This document shows, one piece after another, positions 29,165 through 38,359 of a stretch of 46,685 nucleotides of DNA. The notes under the pieces are model-generated. The model was given only the letters and a program-made list of their open reading frames with translations. It made no database searches and was not told the DNA's origin. Made by a program: the position numbers and the translations under genes. Position 1 is the stretch's first letter; every line of letters starts with the position of its first letter. This stretch comes from Clostridia bacterium. GTDB taxonomy: Bacteria; Bacillota; Clostridia; DUPQ01. The stretch covers positions 1 to 46,685 of the forward strand of contig JAFGIJ010000168.1 of assembly GCA_016929655.1 (NCBI GenBank), read 5' to 3'.

Positions 29165-29767
29165 TCATTTTATGTGTATTGAACCTTCCGGACATCCAAG
29201 GGCTGTCTCCAGGGTTCTGCTGATTGCAGAAGCAGACACCGCATAGAAGTCGGGGTTTTTCAAATTTCCTTGTTTTTTGTGAATGAAACTGCTTATACCC
29301 AGGTATATGATTTCAATTTCCTCCCTCGAGCGATGTTGAAACTCACCTTTTTGAATGCCTTCTTCAATAATGGATAGAATGATAGGGAATACATATCTAT
29401 CCCTTAATGAGTTTGCATACAGGTCAATCCAATCAGGTAGATCTTCGCTGAAATATCCAAGCGCGGGAGGCCCCTGACCATGCTTTGAAATCAGCTGATT
29501 CATCAGAAAATCCATTTTTCCCGAGTTGCCGGTCTCCATTTTTTCAAGTACGATTGTAAGCATTGATGACATCTGCCTTATCTGCTCCTCAAGCAGACAT
29601 TTAACGATGTTCTCCTTCTTTCCGAAATGATAGAAGAACAGACCTTTTGCCTTTTCTGTGTACCTGCATATAGATTCAACGCTTACATTTTCAAAACCAT
29701 TTTCCAAAAACAGTCTATGCGCAGAATCCATGAATTCTCTTTTAGTTTTATTTGATTTTTCGGTCAT
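29165..29767 (-). CDS. TetR family regulator
   Basis: N-terminal HTH FENVSVESICRYTEKAKGLFFYHFGKKENIVKCLL. Confidence 0.9.
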   Translation of the reverse strand: MTEKSNKTKREFMDSAHRLFLENGFENVSVESICRYTEKAKGLFFYHFGKKENIVKCLLEEQIRQMSSMLTIVLEKMETGNSGKMDFLMNQLISKHGQGPPALGYFSEDLPDWIDLYANSLRDRYVFPIILSIIEEGIQKGEFQHRSREEIEIIYLGISSFIHKKQGNLKNPDFYAVSASAISRTLETALGCPEGSIHIK

Positions 29768-29800
29768 ACACTTCTCCTGATATGAGAGTATCCGAAAAAC

Positions 29801-29812
29801 TGACCGGGGTCA
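29801..29812. promoter_or_regulatory. candidate TetR operator
   Basis: TGACC-GG-GGTCA palindrome immediately upstream of the tetR gene. Confidence 0.5.
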
Positions 29813-29836
29813 ATTAATTTTGTGTTAAATTTTGCA

Positions 29837-31045
29837 TCAATGCTTTTTGAAAAACAGGCGTGCAAAACGAGCAAGTCCCTTAACGCATGGACCTTCCAAA
29901 TGTTTTTGGACTTTCAAAAACTCTCTCCTTACCTCAATTCCCTGAGGGCAGGCTTTTTCGCATTTTCCACAGTCAATACAGTCCTTTGTCCAATGGGATT
30001 TGCCATCATCGGTTATTATTCCCGTATAAGCCATGTGGGAAAGTTTTGCTGAAGCTTTGCTGAACATTTTATAGTTGTTAAGATCTTTGAAAGCTCCTGG
30101 AATATTGATTCCGACAGGACAGGGCATACAGTAACCGCATCCGGTGCAGCCAACTTCCATCAACTCAAGATATTTGTTTCGGACATCTGAAATTGTTTTC
30201 CTCTCATGTTCTTTCATTGAGTTGGGAAGGCTTTCAGATGCTATTCTGAGGTTTTCGGCAATATGTTTGTCATCATTCATGCCTGAAAGAACCATGGTGA
30301 CATTGGGATTGTCCAAAACCCACCTGAGAGCCCATTCTGCAGGGGACCAATTGCTCTTTGAAGAACTGTATATTTCTTGTATATCCTTTGGGATATTTCC
30401 TGCAAGAATTCCACCTTTCAGCGGTTCCATGACTATTACTCCAAGCCCTTTGGACGCAGCATAATTGATTCCGCGGATTCCGGCCTGGAAATTTTCATCG
30501 ATGATATTGTACTGAACCTGGCAGAAGTCCCAATCATAGGAATCAACTATGCGAATGAAAGCATCATATGTACCATGAAAGGAAAACCCCATCCTGTGAA
30601 CTCTTTTTTCGGCTTTGATGCGGTCCATGAAAGGAATGATATCAAGGGAAACCATTTTATCCCAGGTGTGTCCATCCAATGAGTGCAATAAGTAATAATC
30701 GATGAAATCAACATTCAGTTTTTCCAGTTGTTTATTGAAAATCTCTTCGATTTTTTGTTGCTTGTTAATAATGAAGCAGGGTAATTTTGTAGCGATATTA
30801 ACCTTTTCCCTGTAACCGTCTTTGAGTATATATTCACCAAGGAAACTCTCCGAAGCTCCATTATGATATGGATAGGCAGTATCCAGATAATTCACTCCAT
30901 TGTCTATTGCATGTCTTATTTGTACAGTAGCTTTTTCTGTATCAATTGAACTTAAAAGACCTTTTCCATTGGATGCAAGCCGCATACAACCAAAACCCAA
31001 AGCAGATAGCTTTTCATCAGAACCCGGCATATTTCTATATTGCAT
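29837..31045 (-). CDS. aldo/keto reductase with C-terminal 4Fe-4S ferredoxin domain
   Basis: AKR motifs (NYLDTAYPYHNGASE, IDYYLLHSLDG) and CTGCGYCMPCPVGI / CIDCGKCEKACPQGI. Confidence 0.92.
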   Translation of the reverse strand: MQYRNMPGSDEKLSALGFGCMRLASNGKGLLSSIDTEKATVQIRHAIDNGVNYLDTAYPYHNGASESFLGEYILKDGYREKVNIATKLPCFIINKQQKIEEIFNKQLEKLNVDFIDYYLLHSLDGHTWDKMVSLDIIPFMDRIKAEKRVHRMGFSFHGTYDAFIRIVDSYDWDFCQVQYNIIDENFQAGIRGINYAASKGLGVIVMEPLKGGILAGNIPKDIQEIYSSSKSNWSPAEWALRWVLDNPNVTMVLSGMNDDKHIAENLRIASESLPNSMKEHERKTISDVRNKYLELMEVGCTGCGYCMPCPVGINIPGAFKDLNNYKMFSKASAKLSHMAYTGIITDDGKSHWTKDCIDCGKCEKACPQGIEVRREFLKVQKHLEGPCVKGLARFARLFFKKH

Positions 31046-31073
31046 AAAACACCTCGTTATTTTTAATGATAAG

Positions 31074-31093
31074 TGACAAGTTGTAACTTGTCA
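31074..31093. promoter_or_regulatory. palindromic operator in divergent AKR/TetR intergenic region
   Basis: TGACAAGTT-GT-AACTTGTCA, perfect 9-bp arms. Confidence 0.75.
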
Positions 31094-31144
31094 ACGGTTG
31101 TGTTTTTGTGTTAAAATCGAAATGAGATAGGGGTGAGGTGTTTT

Positions 31145-31786
31145 ATGGATTTTAAAAGGGCCAGAAGTGACGAGCAAAAAGAAATCAGGATTAATCAGAT
31201 TTCCGAAGCTGCCATCGAATTGTTGAAGATTAAAAAATATGAAGACATTACATTGGCGGGAATCGCCGAGAATCTCAGCTTTACCAGAGCAAATCTTTAT
31301 AAGTATATTTCATCAAAGGAAGAAATATACCTTCATATTATTTTGGAAGAAATACGGAAATGGAAAAAGAGCCTTGATGAAAATTTCAAGGATGTAACCG
31401 ATCCTGATAAAGATGCATTTGCTTCTCTCTGGGCTGAATTGGTTTATGAAAACAAGCTCATGATAGAAACACTGTCGCTGCTATATACTATATTTGAGAA
31501 GAATGTAACCCTTGAAAAACTGGCAGATTTCAAAGGCAAATTATTTTTTGAAACAATGGGTGTTGTAAAGCTTCTGACAGAGATTTTCCCTAAGTTTACA
31601 ATGGAAAGTGCTTTTTACTTTCTGAAGATGCAGCTATTCTATGCAATGGGACTCTATCCAACTACAGTGGAGTGTGAAATACAGAAAAAGGCCATCAAAA
31701 TGGCAGGAGTGGATTATCAGACTCCGGATTTTACAACAGAACTTATGGAATTTACAAAAATGCAATTTTACAAATTCAAAGTTTGA
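31145..31786 (+). CDS. TetR family regulator
   Basis: HTH YEDITLAGIAENLSFTRANLYKYISSKEEIYLHI. Confidence 0.92.
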   Translation: MDFKRARSDEQKEIRINQISEAAIELLKIKKYEDITLAGIAENLSFTRANLYKYISSKEEIYLHIILEEIRKWKKSLDENFKDVTDPDKDAFASLWAELVYENKLMIETLSLLYTIFEKNVTLEKLADFKGKLFFETMGVVKLLTEIFPKFTMESAFYFLKMQLFYAMGLYPTTVECEIQKKAIKMAGVDYQTPDFTTELMEFTKMQFYKFKV

Positions 31787-31823
31787 TAAATATCTAGTTA
31801 TATTCACATAAGCAGGAGATTAT

Positions 31824-33218
31824 ATGTCAGTAGATCAGATAATACCAATCCTTGTTCCGGGAGCTTTGATTCAGTTAGCCTTACAAATATATTATATAAA
31901 GCAGTGCTGGGAAAACCAACGCTTGTCCCAGGGGAAAAAAGCACTGTGGATTGTAATGATTGCAATGTTCAATTTGCCGGCTATAGCTGTATATCTGATA
32001 GTTACCCGTGAAAAAACTTCAAATGACATTGATTATATTGATAACAGGAAAGTTGACAGAAACATCAAACAGGCTGTTTCTGTTATTTTATATCTATTCT
32101 TCATGGTCTTTACCATAACAATTCTATTCAATAACCATAAAAGAGATGACTTTAATCTTATTGTAATATTACTTTCTGTAAATTTTGTCCTTCTGGCTGT
32201 ATCATGGTTCCTGAACAATGACAGAGGCAGATATCTTCACTATATTATTCCAGTGGTCTCCCTGGCTGCTGCCGCATATGTAAACTATCTGGATGATTAC
32301 AGTACTACTACTTTGATTTTTCTGGTAATTGCTGCAAATATAATCAACAATCACAGTCCAAAATCTTCAAAGATTTATGGCATAATGGGATTCATTCTTT
32401 TCATAGGACTGGAAACAGCCGCTTTATATAAAGGGGGAGCAGTGGTTTCTACGGATGAACTAATAGGCTTCATTTATCTTAATTCAGCCATTTATATTCT
32501 TGTTTTACTTGCATTTTACCTGTTGAAGCGGCAAATGATTCTCAACGTGCGCCTTAAGGAACTTATCAGTGAGATTTCTGAAAAAGGCAAGGCCCTTGAA
32601 GAAATGACTGTCATAAGTGAAAGAAACAAGATTGCAGGCGAAATTCACGATACAGTAGGGCATACACTGACAACGGCTATGATTTCACTTGATGTTGCAG
32701 CTGGGGAAATAGGGAATGATGACAAAAAAGCCAGTGAGATCATTGCCCTGGCAAGGCAGCAGATAAAAAAAGGAATGGACGATATAAGATATTCAGTCAG
32801 AACAATTAAACACGGGCATGATGATGGAGACTTTGAGACAGCGCTATCAATAATGATTCAGGAACTGGAAAAATCAGCAAACATAAAAATCAATTCAGTT
32901 CTGGATATAAATGAAAATCCAATTCCCATACATAAGAATCTTATATATAGAGTAATCAAAGAATGTATTACAAACAGCATGAAGCATAGCGGGTGTACAG
33001 AAGCTGATATTCTCATAACTGAATCCGGAGGTATATTGAATTATACATATTCAGACAATGGAAAGGGAGCGGATGAAATAAAGGAAGGTTTCGGCCTGTC
33101 AAATATCAGGGAGATGTCAAAGGCCATGGGTGGAAATGCAGTTTATACATCAGCCGAAGGAGAAGGGTTCACCATGAACATTCAGATACCAACAGGCCGG
33201 GAGGTTTTCAATGACTGA
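31824..33218 (+). CDS. NarL-partner (HisKA_3) sensor histidine kinase with PLDc_N-like N-terminus
   Basis: ERNKIAGEIHDTVGHTLTTAMISLD (HisKA_3), HATPase NGKGADEIKEGFGLSNIREM; multi-TM N-terminus. Confidence 0.92.
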   Translation: MSVDQIIPILVPGALIQLALQIYYIKQCWENQRLSQGKKALWIVMIAMFNLPAIAVYLIVTREKTSNDIDYIDNRKVDRNIKQAVSVILYLFFMVFTITILFNNHKRDDFNLIVILLSVNFVLLAVSWFLNNDRGRYLHYIIPVVSLAAAAYVNYLDDYSTTTLIFLVIAANIINNHSPKSSKIYGIMGFILFIGLETAALYKGGAVVSTDELIGFIYLNSAIYILVLLAFYLLKRQMILNVRLKELISEISEKGKALEEMTVISERNKIAGEIHDTVGHTLTTAMISLDVAAGEIGNDDKKASEIIALARQQIKKGMDDIRYSVRTIKHGHDDGDFETALSIMIQELEKSANIKINSVLDINENPIPIHKNLIYRVIKECITNSMKHSGCTEADILITESGGILNYTYSDNGKGADEIKEGFGLSNIREMSKAMGGNAVYTSAEGEGFTMNIQIPTGREVFND

Positions 33219-33858
33219 TGGTAAAATATCCGTATTTCTGGTTGATGACCAGGCGCTTATAAGGGATGGCTTAAAAGCAATTTTGGGAAACGGCAATGAT
33301 ATACAAATTGTCGGGGAAGCATCCAACGGTAAAGAAGTCATATCAATGGTGAAGGAGTGCAGACCCGATGTAATTCTAATGGATATCCGTATGCCCGAAA
33401 TGGATGGTGTCGAAGCAACCGGGTATATAAAGAAAAATTTTCCGGATATTAAGGTAATCATTTTGACAACATTTGATGATGACGATTATATATTCAAAGC
33501 CATGTCATATGGAGCTTCCGGATATCTTTTAAAGGATATTCAGGGCGAGGAGCTTGTTTCTGCCATTAAAAGCAGTATGAAAGGAAATGTAATTTTACCC
33601 GGGAAAATTGCTGAAAAAATTACTTCCAGACTCAGCAGCATTAATTCCCGCCCCAACATAAAAATTGATGAATTTACCGAGCGGGAAATGGATATCATTA
33701 ATCTCCTTATAGAAGGCAAATCCAATTCTGATATAGCAAAACAACTCTATTTAAGCAATGGCACCGTTAAAAATTATGTAAGCCAGATTTACATGAAAAT
33801 AAATGTCAGTGACAGAGCCAATGCCATTCTATATTTTAAAAGGCACTTGAATTCATAA
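33211..33858 (+). CDS. NarL/LuxR-type response regulator
   Basis: Receiver DILMDIRMPEMDG-type motif (VILMDIRMPEMDG) and LuxR HTH FTEREMDIINLLIEGKSNSDIAKQLYLSNGTVKNYVSQIY. Confidence 0.95.
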   Translation: MTDGKISVFLVDDQALIRDGLKAILGNGNDIQIVGEASNGKEVISMVKECRPDVILMDIRMPEMDGVEATGYIKKNFPDIKVIILTTFDDDDYIFKAMSYGASGYLLKDIQGEELVSAIKSSMKGNVILPGKIAEKITSRLSSINSRPNIKIDEFTEREMDIINLLIEGKSNSDIAKQLYLSNGTVKNYVSQIYMKINVSDRANAILYFKRHLNS

Positions 33859-33884
33859 TCAGCCTACAAAAGCATATAAATTTA

Positions 33885-33926
33885 ATATGACTGCATATAT
33901 GACTGCAGTCACTTATCATATGACTG
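33885..33926. promoter_or_regulatory. candidate response-regulator site cluster
   Basis: Three exact ATATGACTG copies (33885, 33897, 33918) with a TGACTGCAGTCA palindrome at 33900-33911, upstream of the ABC module. Confidence 0.6.
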
Positions 33927-33976
33927 TTCCGGTATGTATCATGTACATGTAAAAAACAAATTTGGAGGGGAAAAAT

Positions 33977-34189
33977 ATGTTACCTGAAATTTTAACAACT
34001 GAAATAGTACTGATGCTTTTACCACTGGTGGCCATACAGCTCGGACTTATGGTTTTCTGCCTGGTGAAAATATTCAAAGAAGGGGTTGAAAACCTCAGCA
34101 AAGGACTGTGGGCCTTGATAGTAATTTGCATTAATCTTCTGGGACCTGCAATTTTTCTTATCGTTGGAAGGAGAAAGGACTTAAAATGA
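33977..34189 (+). CDS. small PLDc_N-domain membrane protein, YxlE-like
   Basis: Two TMs, LWALIVICINLLGPAIFLIVGRRK; GGAGGGG RBS before 33977. Confidence 0.8.
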   Translation: MLPEILTTEIVLMLLPLVAIQLGLMVFCLVKIFKEGVENLSKGLWALIVICINLLGPAIFLIVGRRKDLK

Positions 34190-35097
34190 TTAATGTCAGG
34201 GGATTGAACAAACACTTTGGTAATTTTCAGGCATTGAAAGATGTAAACCTGAATGTTGAAAAAGGAGATATATACGGATTCATAGGACATAATGGAGCCG
34301 GGAAGTCCACAACAATAAGCATTCTGACGGGTCTTGCAAAAGCTGATTCCGGAACATGCATTGTAAATGGAAAAGATGCCTGTAAAACGGTTAATCCCAG
34401 TGACCTGGGCATCGGATATCTGCCGGAAGATCCCAGCTTCTATAAATGGATGACTGCAAGGGAAACTTTGATATATCTCCTTGAATCTTCAGGGAAAAAG
34501 AATAATCCTGTAAAGATTAATGAAATACTGGAATGGGTTGGACTCGAAGAATCTGCCGGTAGAAAAGTTGGTGGATTTTCCAGGGGAATGAAACAAAGAC
34601 TTGGAATTGGAGCTGCGCTTATCAATGATCCTCAGCTGCTGTTCCTCGATGAACCGTCTTCTGCCCTTGACCCGGAAGGCAGGGGTGATGTTCTCAGATT
34701 GATCAAAGACCTGAGAGACATGGGAAAAACCGTATTCTTTTCAACACATATCCTGAGTGACGTTGAAAGAATATGTAACAAAGTCGGAATATTGGTAAAT
34801 GGAAGAATAGTAAAGGAAGATCGGCTCGAAGTTATTCAAGAAGAAAATATTTTACCAATATATGATATTGAAACAGATATCGCATTAAAAAATAATATAG
34901 TGGAAGATATTGAAAAACTAAAATGCGTCAAAAAGGTTCAGACTTTTGATAAAAGAATCCAGGTACTGACAGAAAGTCATGAATGCGGAAAGGAACTGTA
35001 CAGGTTTTTCTCAGACAAGGATTTGAATGTTGTTTCATTCAATCTTAGGAAAAACGACCTGGAGGACATATTTTTGGAGGAGGTGAATAAAAAATGA
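34186..35097 (+). CDS. ABC transporter ATP-binding protein, YxlF-like
   Basis: Walker A GHNGAGKST, FSRGMKQRLGIGAALI, LLFLDEPSSALDPEG. Confidence 0.95.
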   Translation: MINVRGLNKHFGNFQALKDVNLNVEKGDIYGFIGHNGAGKSTTISILTGLAKADSGTCIVNGKDACKTVNPSDLGIGYLPEDPSFYKWMTARETLIYLLESSGKKNNPVKINEILEWVGLEESAGRKVGGFSRGMKQRLGIGAALINDPQLLFLDEPSSALDPEGRGDVLRLIKDLRDMGKTVFFSTHILSDVERICNKVGILVNGRIVKEDRLEVIQEENILPIYDIETDIALKNNIVEDIEKLKCVKKVQTFDKRIQVLTESHECGKELYRFFSDKDLNVVSFNLRKNDLEDIFLEEVNKK

Positions 35098-35876
35098 GTA
35101 TGACATCAACACTTAAAAAAGATTTCATGGATGGAATCAGAAACTATAAGTTTTTAATAATATTTGCGGGGTTCATGTTTTTTGCATTGCTTACACCAAT
35201 AATGAACAAATTGGTTTTGCCGGGACTTCTTAAAAGCCAGTTCCCGGGAATGGACCAGGAAACCATGAACAGTATGCTTGTAACAACACAAATCGGCAAC
35301 ATAAGGGGGTATCTGGGAGATATATTTGAAATCGGTATGATAATCGTATCCTTTACATTCTGCGGAGCAATTGCCATGGAAATAAGAGAGTATACACTCA
35401 TACTTCCGGTTTGTTCAGGTAAAAGATACAGTGAAATAATTTTATCCAAGATGATTGTGTTTGGACTCTCCCTTATATTAGTAACAACAGTTTCAATTCT
35501 ATCCAACTATCTTTACTCCGGTATACTTTTTGGTTTTGAGATTGATGGAGTGATCCCCGTATTGAAGGCAGGGATATTACAGGGACTGTATATGGTTTTT
35601 ATACTTTCTGTTATTGTGTTTCTTGGCACGCTGATGCGTAATCAGATTATTGTTGGTTTGCTGACACTCATATTTGCGTATGTTTCAAGGCTATTGGGCA
35701 ATCTTCTTGATATAAATGGATTTACACCGGCGGGACTTTTAATTGAAGCAGAAAAACTTGAAAACGGATCAGCAGCGGGATTATATATAACTACAGCAAT
35801 TACCATTGGATTAATAGTTGTTTTTGTTGCCGCATCAATTTTAAAGCTCAGAAAAACAGATCTGACACGCAGATAG
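35094..35876 (+). CDS. ABC transporter permease, YxlG-like
   Basis: Multi-TM protein translationally coupled to the ATPase gene. Confidence 0.85.
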   Translation: MSMTSTLKKDFMDGIRNYKFLIIFAGFMFFALLTPIMNKLVLPGLLKSQFPGMDQETMNSMLVTTQIGNIRGYLGDIFEIGMIIVSFTFCGAIAMEIREYTLILPVCSGKRYSEIILSKMIVFGLSLILVTTVSILSNYLYSGILFGFEIDGVIPVLKAGILQGLYMVFILSVIVFLGTLMRNQIIVGLLTLIFAYVSRLLGNLLDINGFTPAGLLIEAEKLENGSAAGLYITTAITIGLIVVFVAASILKLRKTDLTRR

Positions 35877-35915
35877 AACAGGCTTATTGAATCCAATTTC
35901 ATCAAATTAATTTTC

Positions 35916-35943
35916 AACGGAACGGTGTTGCTACCGTTCCGTT
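35916..35943 (+). terminator. intrinsic terminator after ABC module
   Basis: AACGGAACGGT-gttgct-ACCGTTCCGTT then TTTA. Confidence 0.85.
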
Positions 35944-36006
35944 TTAGGTTGAGCAAGATTGATCAATGATTTTCATTGTTAGTAAAGAAATGGATGTAAT
36001 ACTGAT

Positions 36007-37131
36007 TTACAATCTTCTTTTATAATCTTCATAACCAAAACTCTTTATTATCTCTATGTTCCTGCCATCTGCAATACCTATTGAGGGCAGGTTAACACCA
36101 TTGAAAGTATTATTTTTTACCATGGTATAGTGTGCCATGTCGGTGAAAACAAGCTGGTCTCCCGGTTTCAAGGGTTCTTTGAAGGAATAATCTCCTATAA
36201 CATCACCGGCAAGACAAGTCAGACCGCCAAGTCTGTAAAGATTATTGAATTCACCGGGTTTTCCTGCACCTATGATTTCAGGTCGGTAAGGCATTTCAAT
36301 TACATCGGGCATATGGCAGGCTGCCGAGGTGTCGAGTATTGCAATATTCATACCATTGTTTACAATGTCAAGAACCCTGGAAATCAGAAATCCCGTATTC
36401 AATGCAATGGCTTCTCCGGGTTCAAGATATATTTCGACGGAATACTTTTCCTTTATTTTCTTGATTATTCTGATAAGGCGTTCAACATCATAGTCTTTCC
36501 TTGTAATATGATGTCCTCCACCAAAATTAATCCACTTCATCTTATGCATGTATTCCCCGAACTTGTCTTCGATTACTTCCATGGTTCTTTCCAGTGTGTC
36601 TGAATTCTGCTCACACATGGTGTGAAAATGAAGTCCGTCAATTCCTCCCAGTTCATCAGCCCTGAAATTATGAAGTGTAGTGCCAAGCCTTGAATAAGTA
36701 AAACAGGGGTTGTAAATATCTGTTGTAATTTCAGAATATTCAGGATTAATCCGTATACCGCATTGCTTTCCGGCAGCTTTTGCACGTGGACCATACTTTC
36801 TGTATTGAGCAAATGAATTGAAGACAAAATGATCACAGTACACAAGCAGCTCATCAAACTCATCTTCTCTGAATGCCGGTGCGTAGATGTGCACATCTTT
36901 TCCCATCTCCTCAAAACCAAGCCTTGCTTCATTGAGGGAGCTCGATGTTATTCCGGCCAGATAATTGCCCATCAAAGGAAACATATGATACATTGAAAAA
37001 CCTTTTAAGGCTGCCAGAATTTTGCAGTTGGCCTCCCTTTGGACATGCAGAAGCAACTGAAGGTTTTTTTCAAGCAGCTGCCTGTCAACGATATAGACAG
37101 GGGTGGGAACAGTTTCGTAGGTGTATTTCAT
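36007..37131 (-). CDS. nspC: carboxynorspermidine/carboxyspermidine decarboxylase
   Basis: PTPVYIVDRQLLEKNL; LKGFSMY PLP lysine region; GLHFHTMCEQN; WINFGGGHHITRKDYD. Confidence 0.92.
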   Translation of the reverse strand: MKYTYETVPTPVYIVDRQLLEKNLQLLLHVQREANCKILAALKGFSMYHMFPLMGNYLAGITSSSLNEARLGFEEMGKDVHIYAPAFREDEFDELLVYCDHFVFNSFAQYRKYGPRAKAAGKQCGIRINPEYSEITTDIYNPCFTYSRLGTTLHNFRADELGGIDGLHFHTMCEQNSDTLERTMEVIEDKFGEYMHKMKWINFGGGHHITRKDYDVERLIRIIKKIKEKYSVEIYLEPGEAIALNTGFLISRVLDIVNNGMNIAILDTSAACHMPDVIEMPYRPEIIGAGKPGEFNNLYRLGGLTCLAGDVIGDYSFKEPLKPGDQLVFTDMAHYTMVKNNTFNGVNLPSIGIADGRNIEIIKSFGYEDYKRRL

Positions 37132-37140
37132 TTAAAATCC

Positions 37141-38340
37141 TCAGTCAAGCAGAACCGGATTGAAGTCCTCATGCCACGGAAGTCCCTGTTTGTTCAGTTC
37201 TTCCATGAATGGGTCCGGGTCAAACTCCTCTACATTGAATACTCCGGGTTTCTTCCATTTTCCTTCAAGAAGCAATTTTGCACCTATCATAGCGGGGACA
37301 CCGGTTGTATATGAAATTGCCTGTGAACCGACTTCTGCATAAGCTTCTTCATGAACACAGACATTATATACATAGTAAGTTACCGGCTTTCCATCCTTTT
37401 TCCCTTGGAAAATACAGCCGATATTGGTTTTGCCCTTGGTTCTGGAGCCCAGTGATGAAGGGTCGGGAAGAACCGCCTTTAGGAACTGAAGGGGCTGAAT
37501 GAGTTTCCCTTCAAACAAAATAGGCTCAATTGATGTCATGCCAACATTCTCAAGAACGTTAAGGTGAGTTATATATTTCTGGGAAAATGTCATCCAAAAG
37601 CGGATTCTCCTCAAACCTTTTATATTTTGAGCCAGTGATTCAAGCTCTTCATGGTACAGAAGATATATGTCTTTCTCACCGATTTGAGGTAAATCATAAA
37701 CCTTTTTTTCTGCCAACGGGGGAGTCTCTATCCATTGACCTTCTTCCCAGTAGCGTCCGTTGGCTGTAATTTCCCTGATGTTTATTTCGGGATTGAAATT
37801 GGTTGCAAATGGATATCCGTGGTCACCGGCATTTGCGTCAACTATATCAATGTAATTTATTTCATCAAAATAATGCTTCATTGCATATGCAGAGAAGACT
37901 CCCGTAACGCCCGGATCAAATCCGCTTCCCAGAATAGCTGTTAAACCTGCTTTCCTGAAGCGCTCCTTGTATGCCCACTGCCATTTATATTCAAATTTCG
38001 GTATATCCGGCGGTTCATAATTGGCAGTATCAAGATAGTGTGCTCCGGTTTCAAGACACGCATCCATAATTGTTAGATCCTGATAAGGCAATGCAACGTT
38101 TATTACAATGTCAGGCTTGAAGGAATTTATAAGATTTACAACATCAACAGTATTGTCTGCATCAACCTGTGCAGTGGTAATCTTTGTTTTACCACCGTCC
38201 AGCTTTTCCTTCATTGCATCGCACTTTGACTTTGTTCTGCTTGCAATGCAGATTTCTTCAAAAACATCCGGGTTCTGGCAGCATTTATGTACAACTACAT
38301 TTGAAACACCACCTGCTCCGATTATCAATGCTTTACCCAT
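37141..38340 (-). CDS. carboxyspermidine/carboxynorspermidine synthase (saccharopine dehydrogenase family)
   Basis: MGKALIIGAGGVSNVVVHKCCQNPDVFEEICIASRTKSKCD; start 38340 instead of ORF start 38448. Confidence 0.92.
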   Translation of the reverse strand: MGKALIIGAGGVSNVVVHKCCQNPDVFEEICIASRTKSKCDAMKEKLDGGKTKITTAQVDADNTVDVVNLINSFKPDIVINVALPYQDLTIMDACLETGAHYLDTANYEPPDIPKFEYKWQWAYKERFRKAGLTAILGSGFDPGVTGVFSAYAMKHYFDEINYIDIVDANAGDHGYPFATNFNPEINIREITANGRYWEEGQWIETPPLAEKKVYDLPQIGEKDIYLLYHEELESLAQNIKGLRRIRFWMTFSQKYITHLNVLENVGMTSIEPILFEGKLIQPLQFLKAVLPDPSSLGSRTKGKTNIGCIFQGKKDGKPVTYYVYNVCVHEEAYAEVGSQAISYTTGVPAMIGAKLLLEGKWKKPGVFNVEEFDPDPFMEELNKQGLPWHEDFNPVLLD

Positions 38341-38359
38341 TTTTATCCTCCAATCTCTT

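Noticed and set aside
33940-33949. CATGTACATG palindrome before the YxlE-like gene
   Set aside because: Short and AT-rich; not enough to call a separate operator.
36130-36603. 157-aa plus-strand ORF opposite nspC
   Set aside because: Shadow ORF of a conserved decarboxylase.
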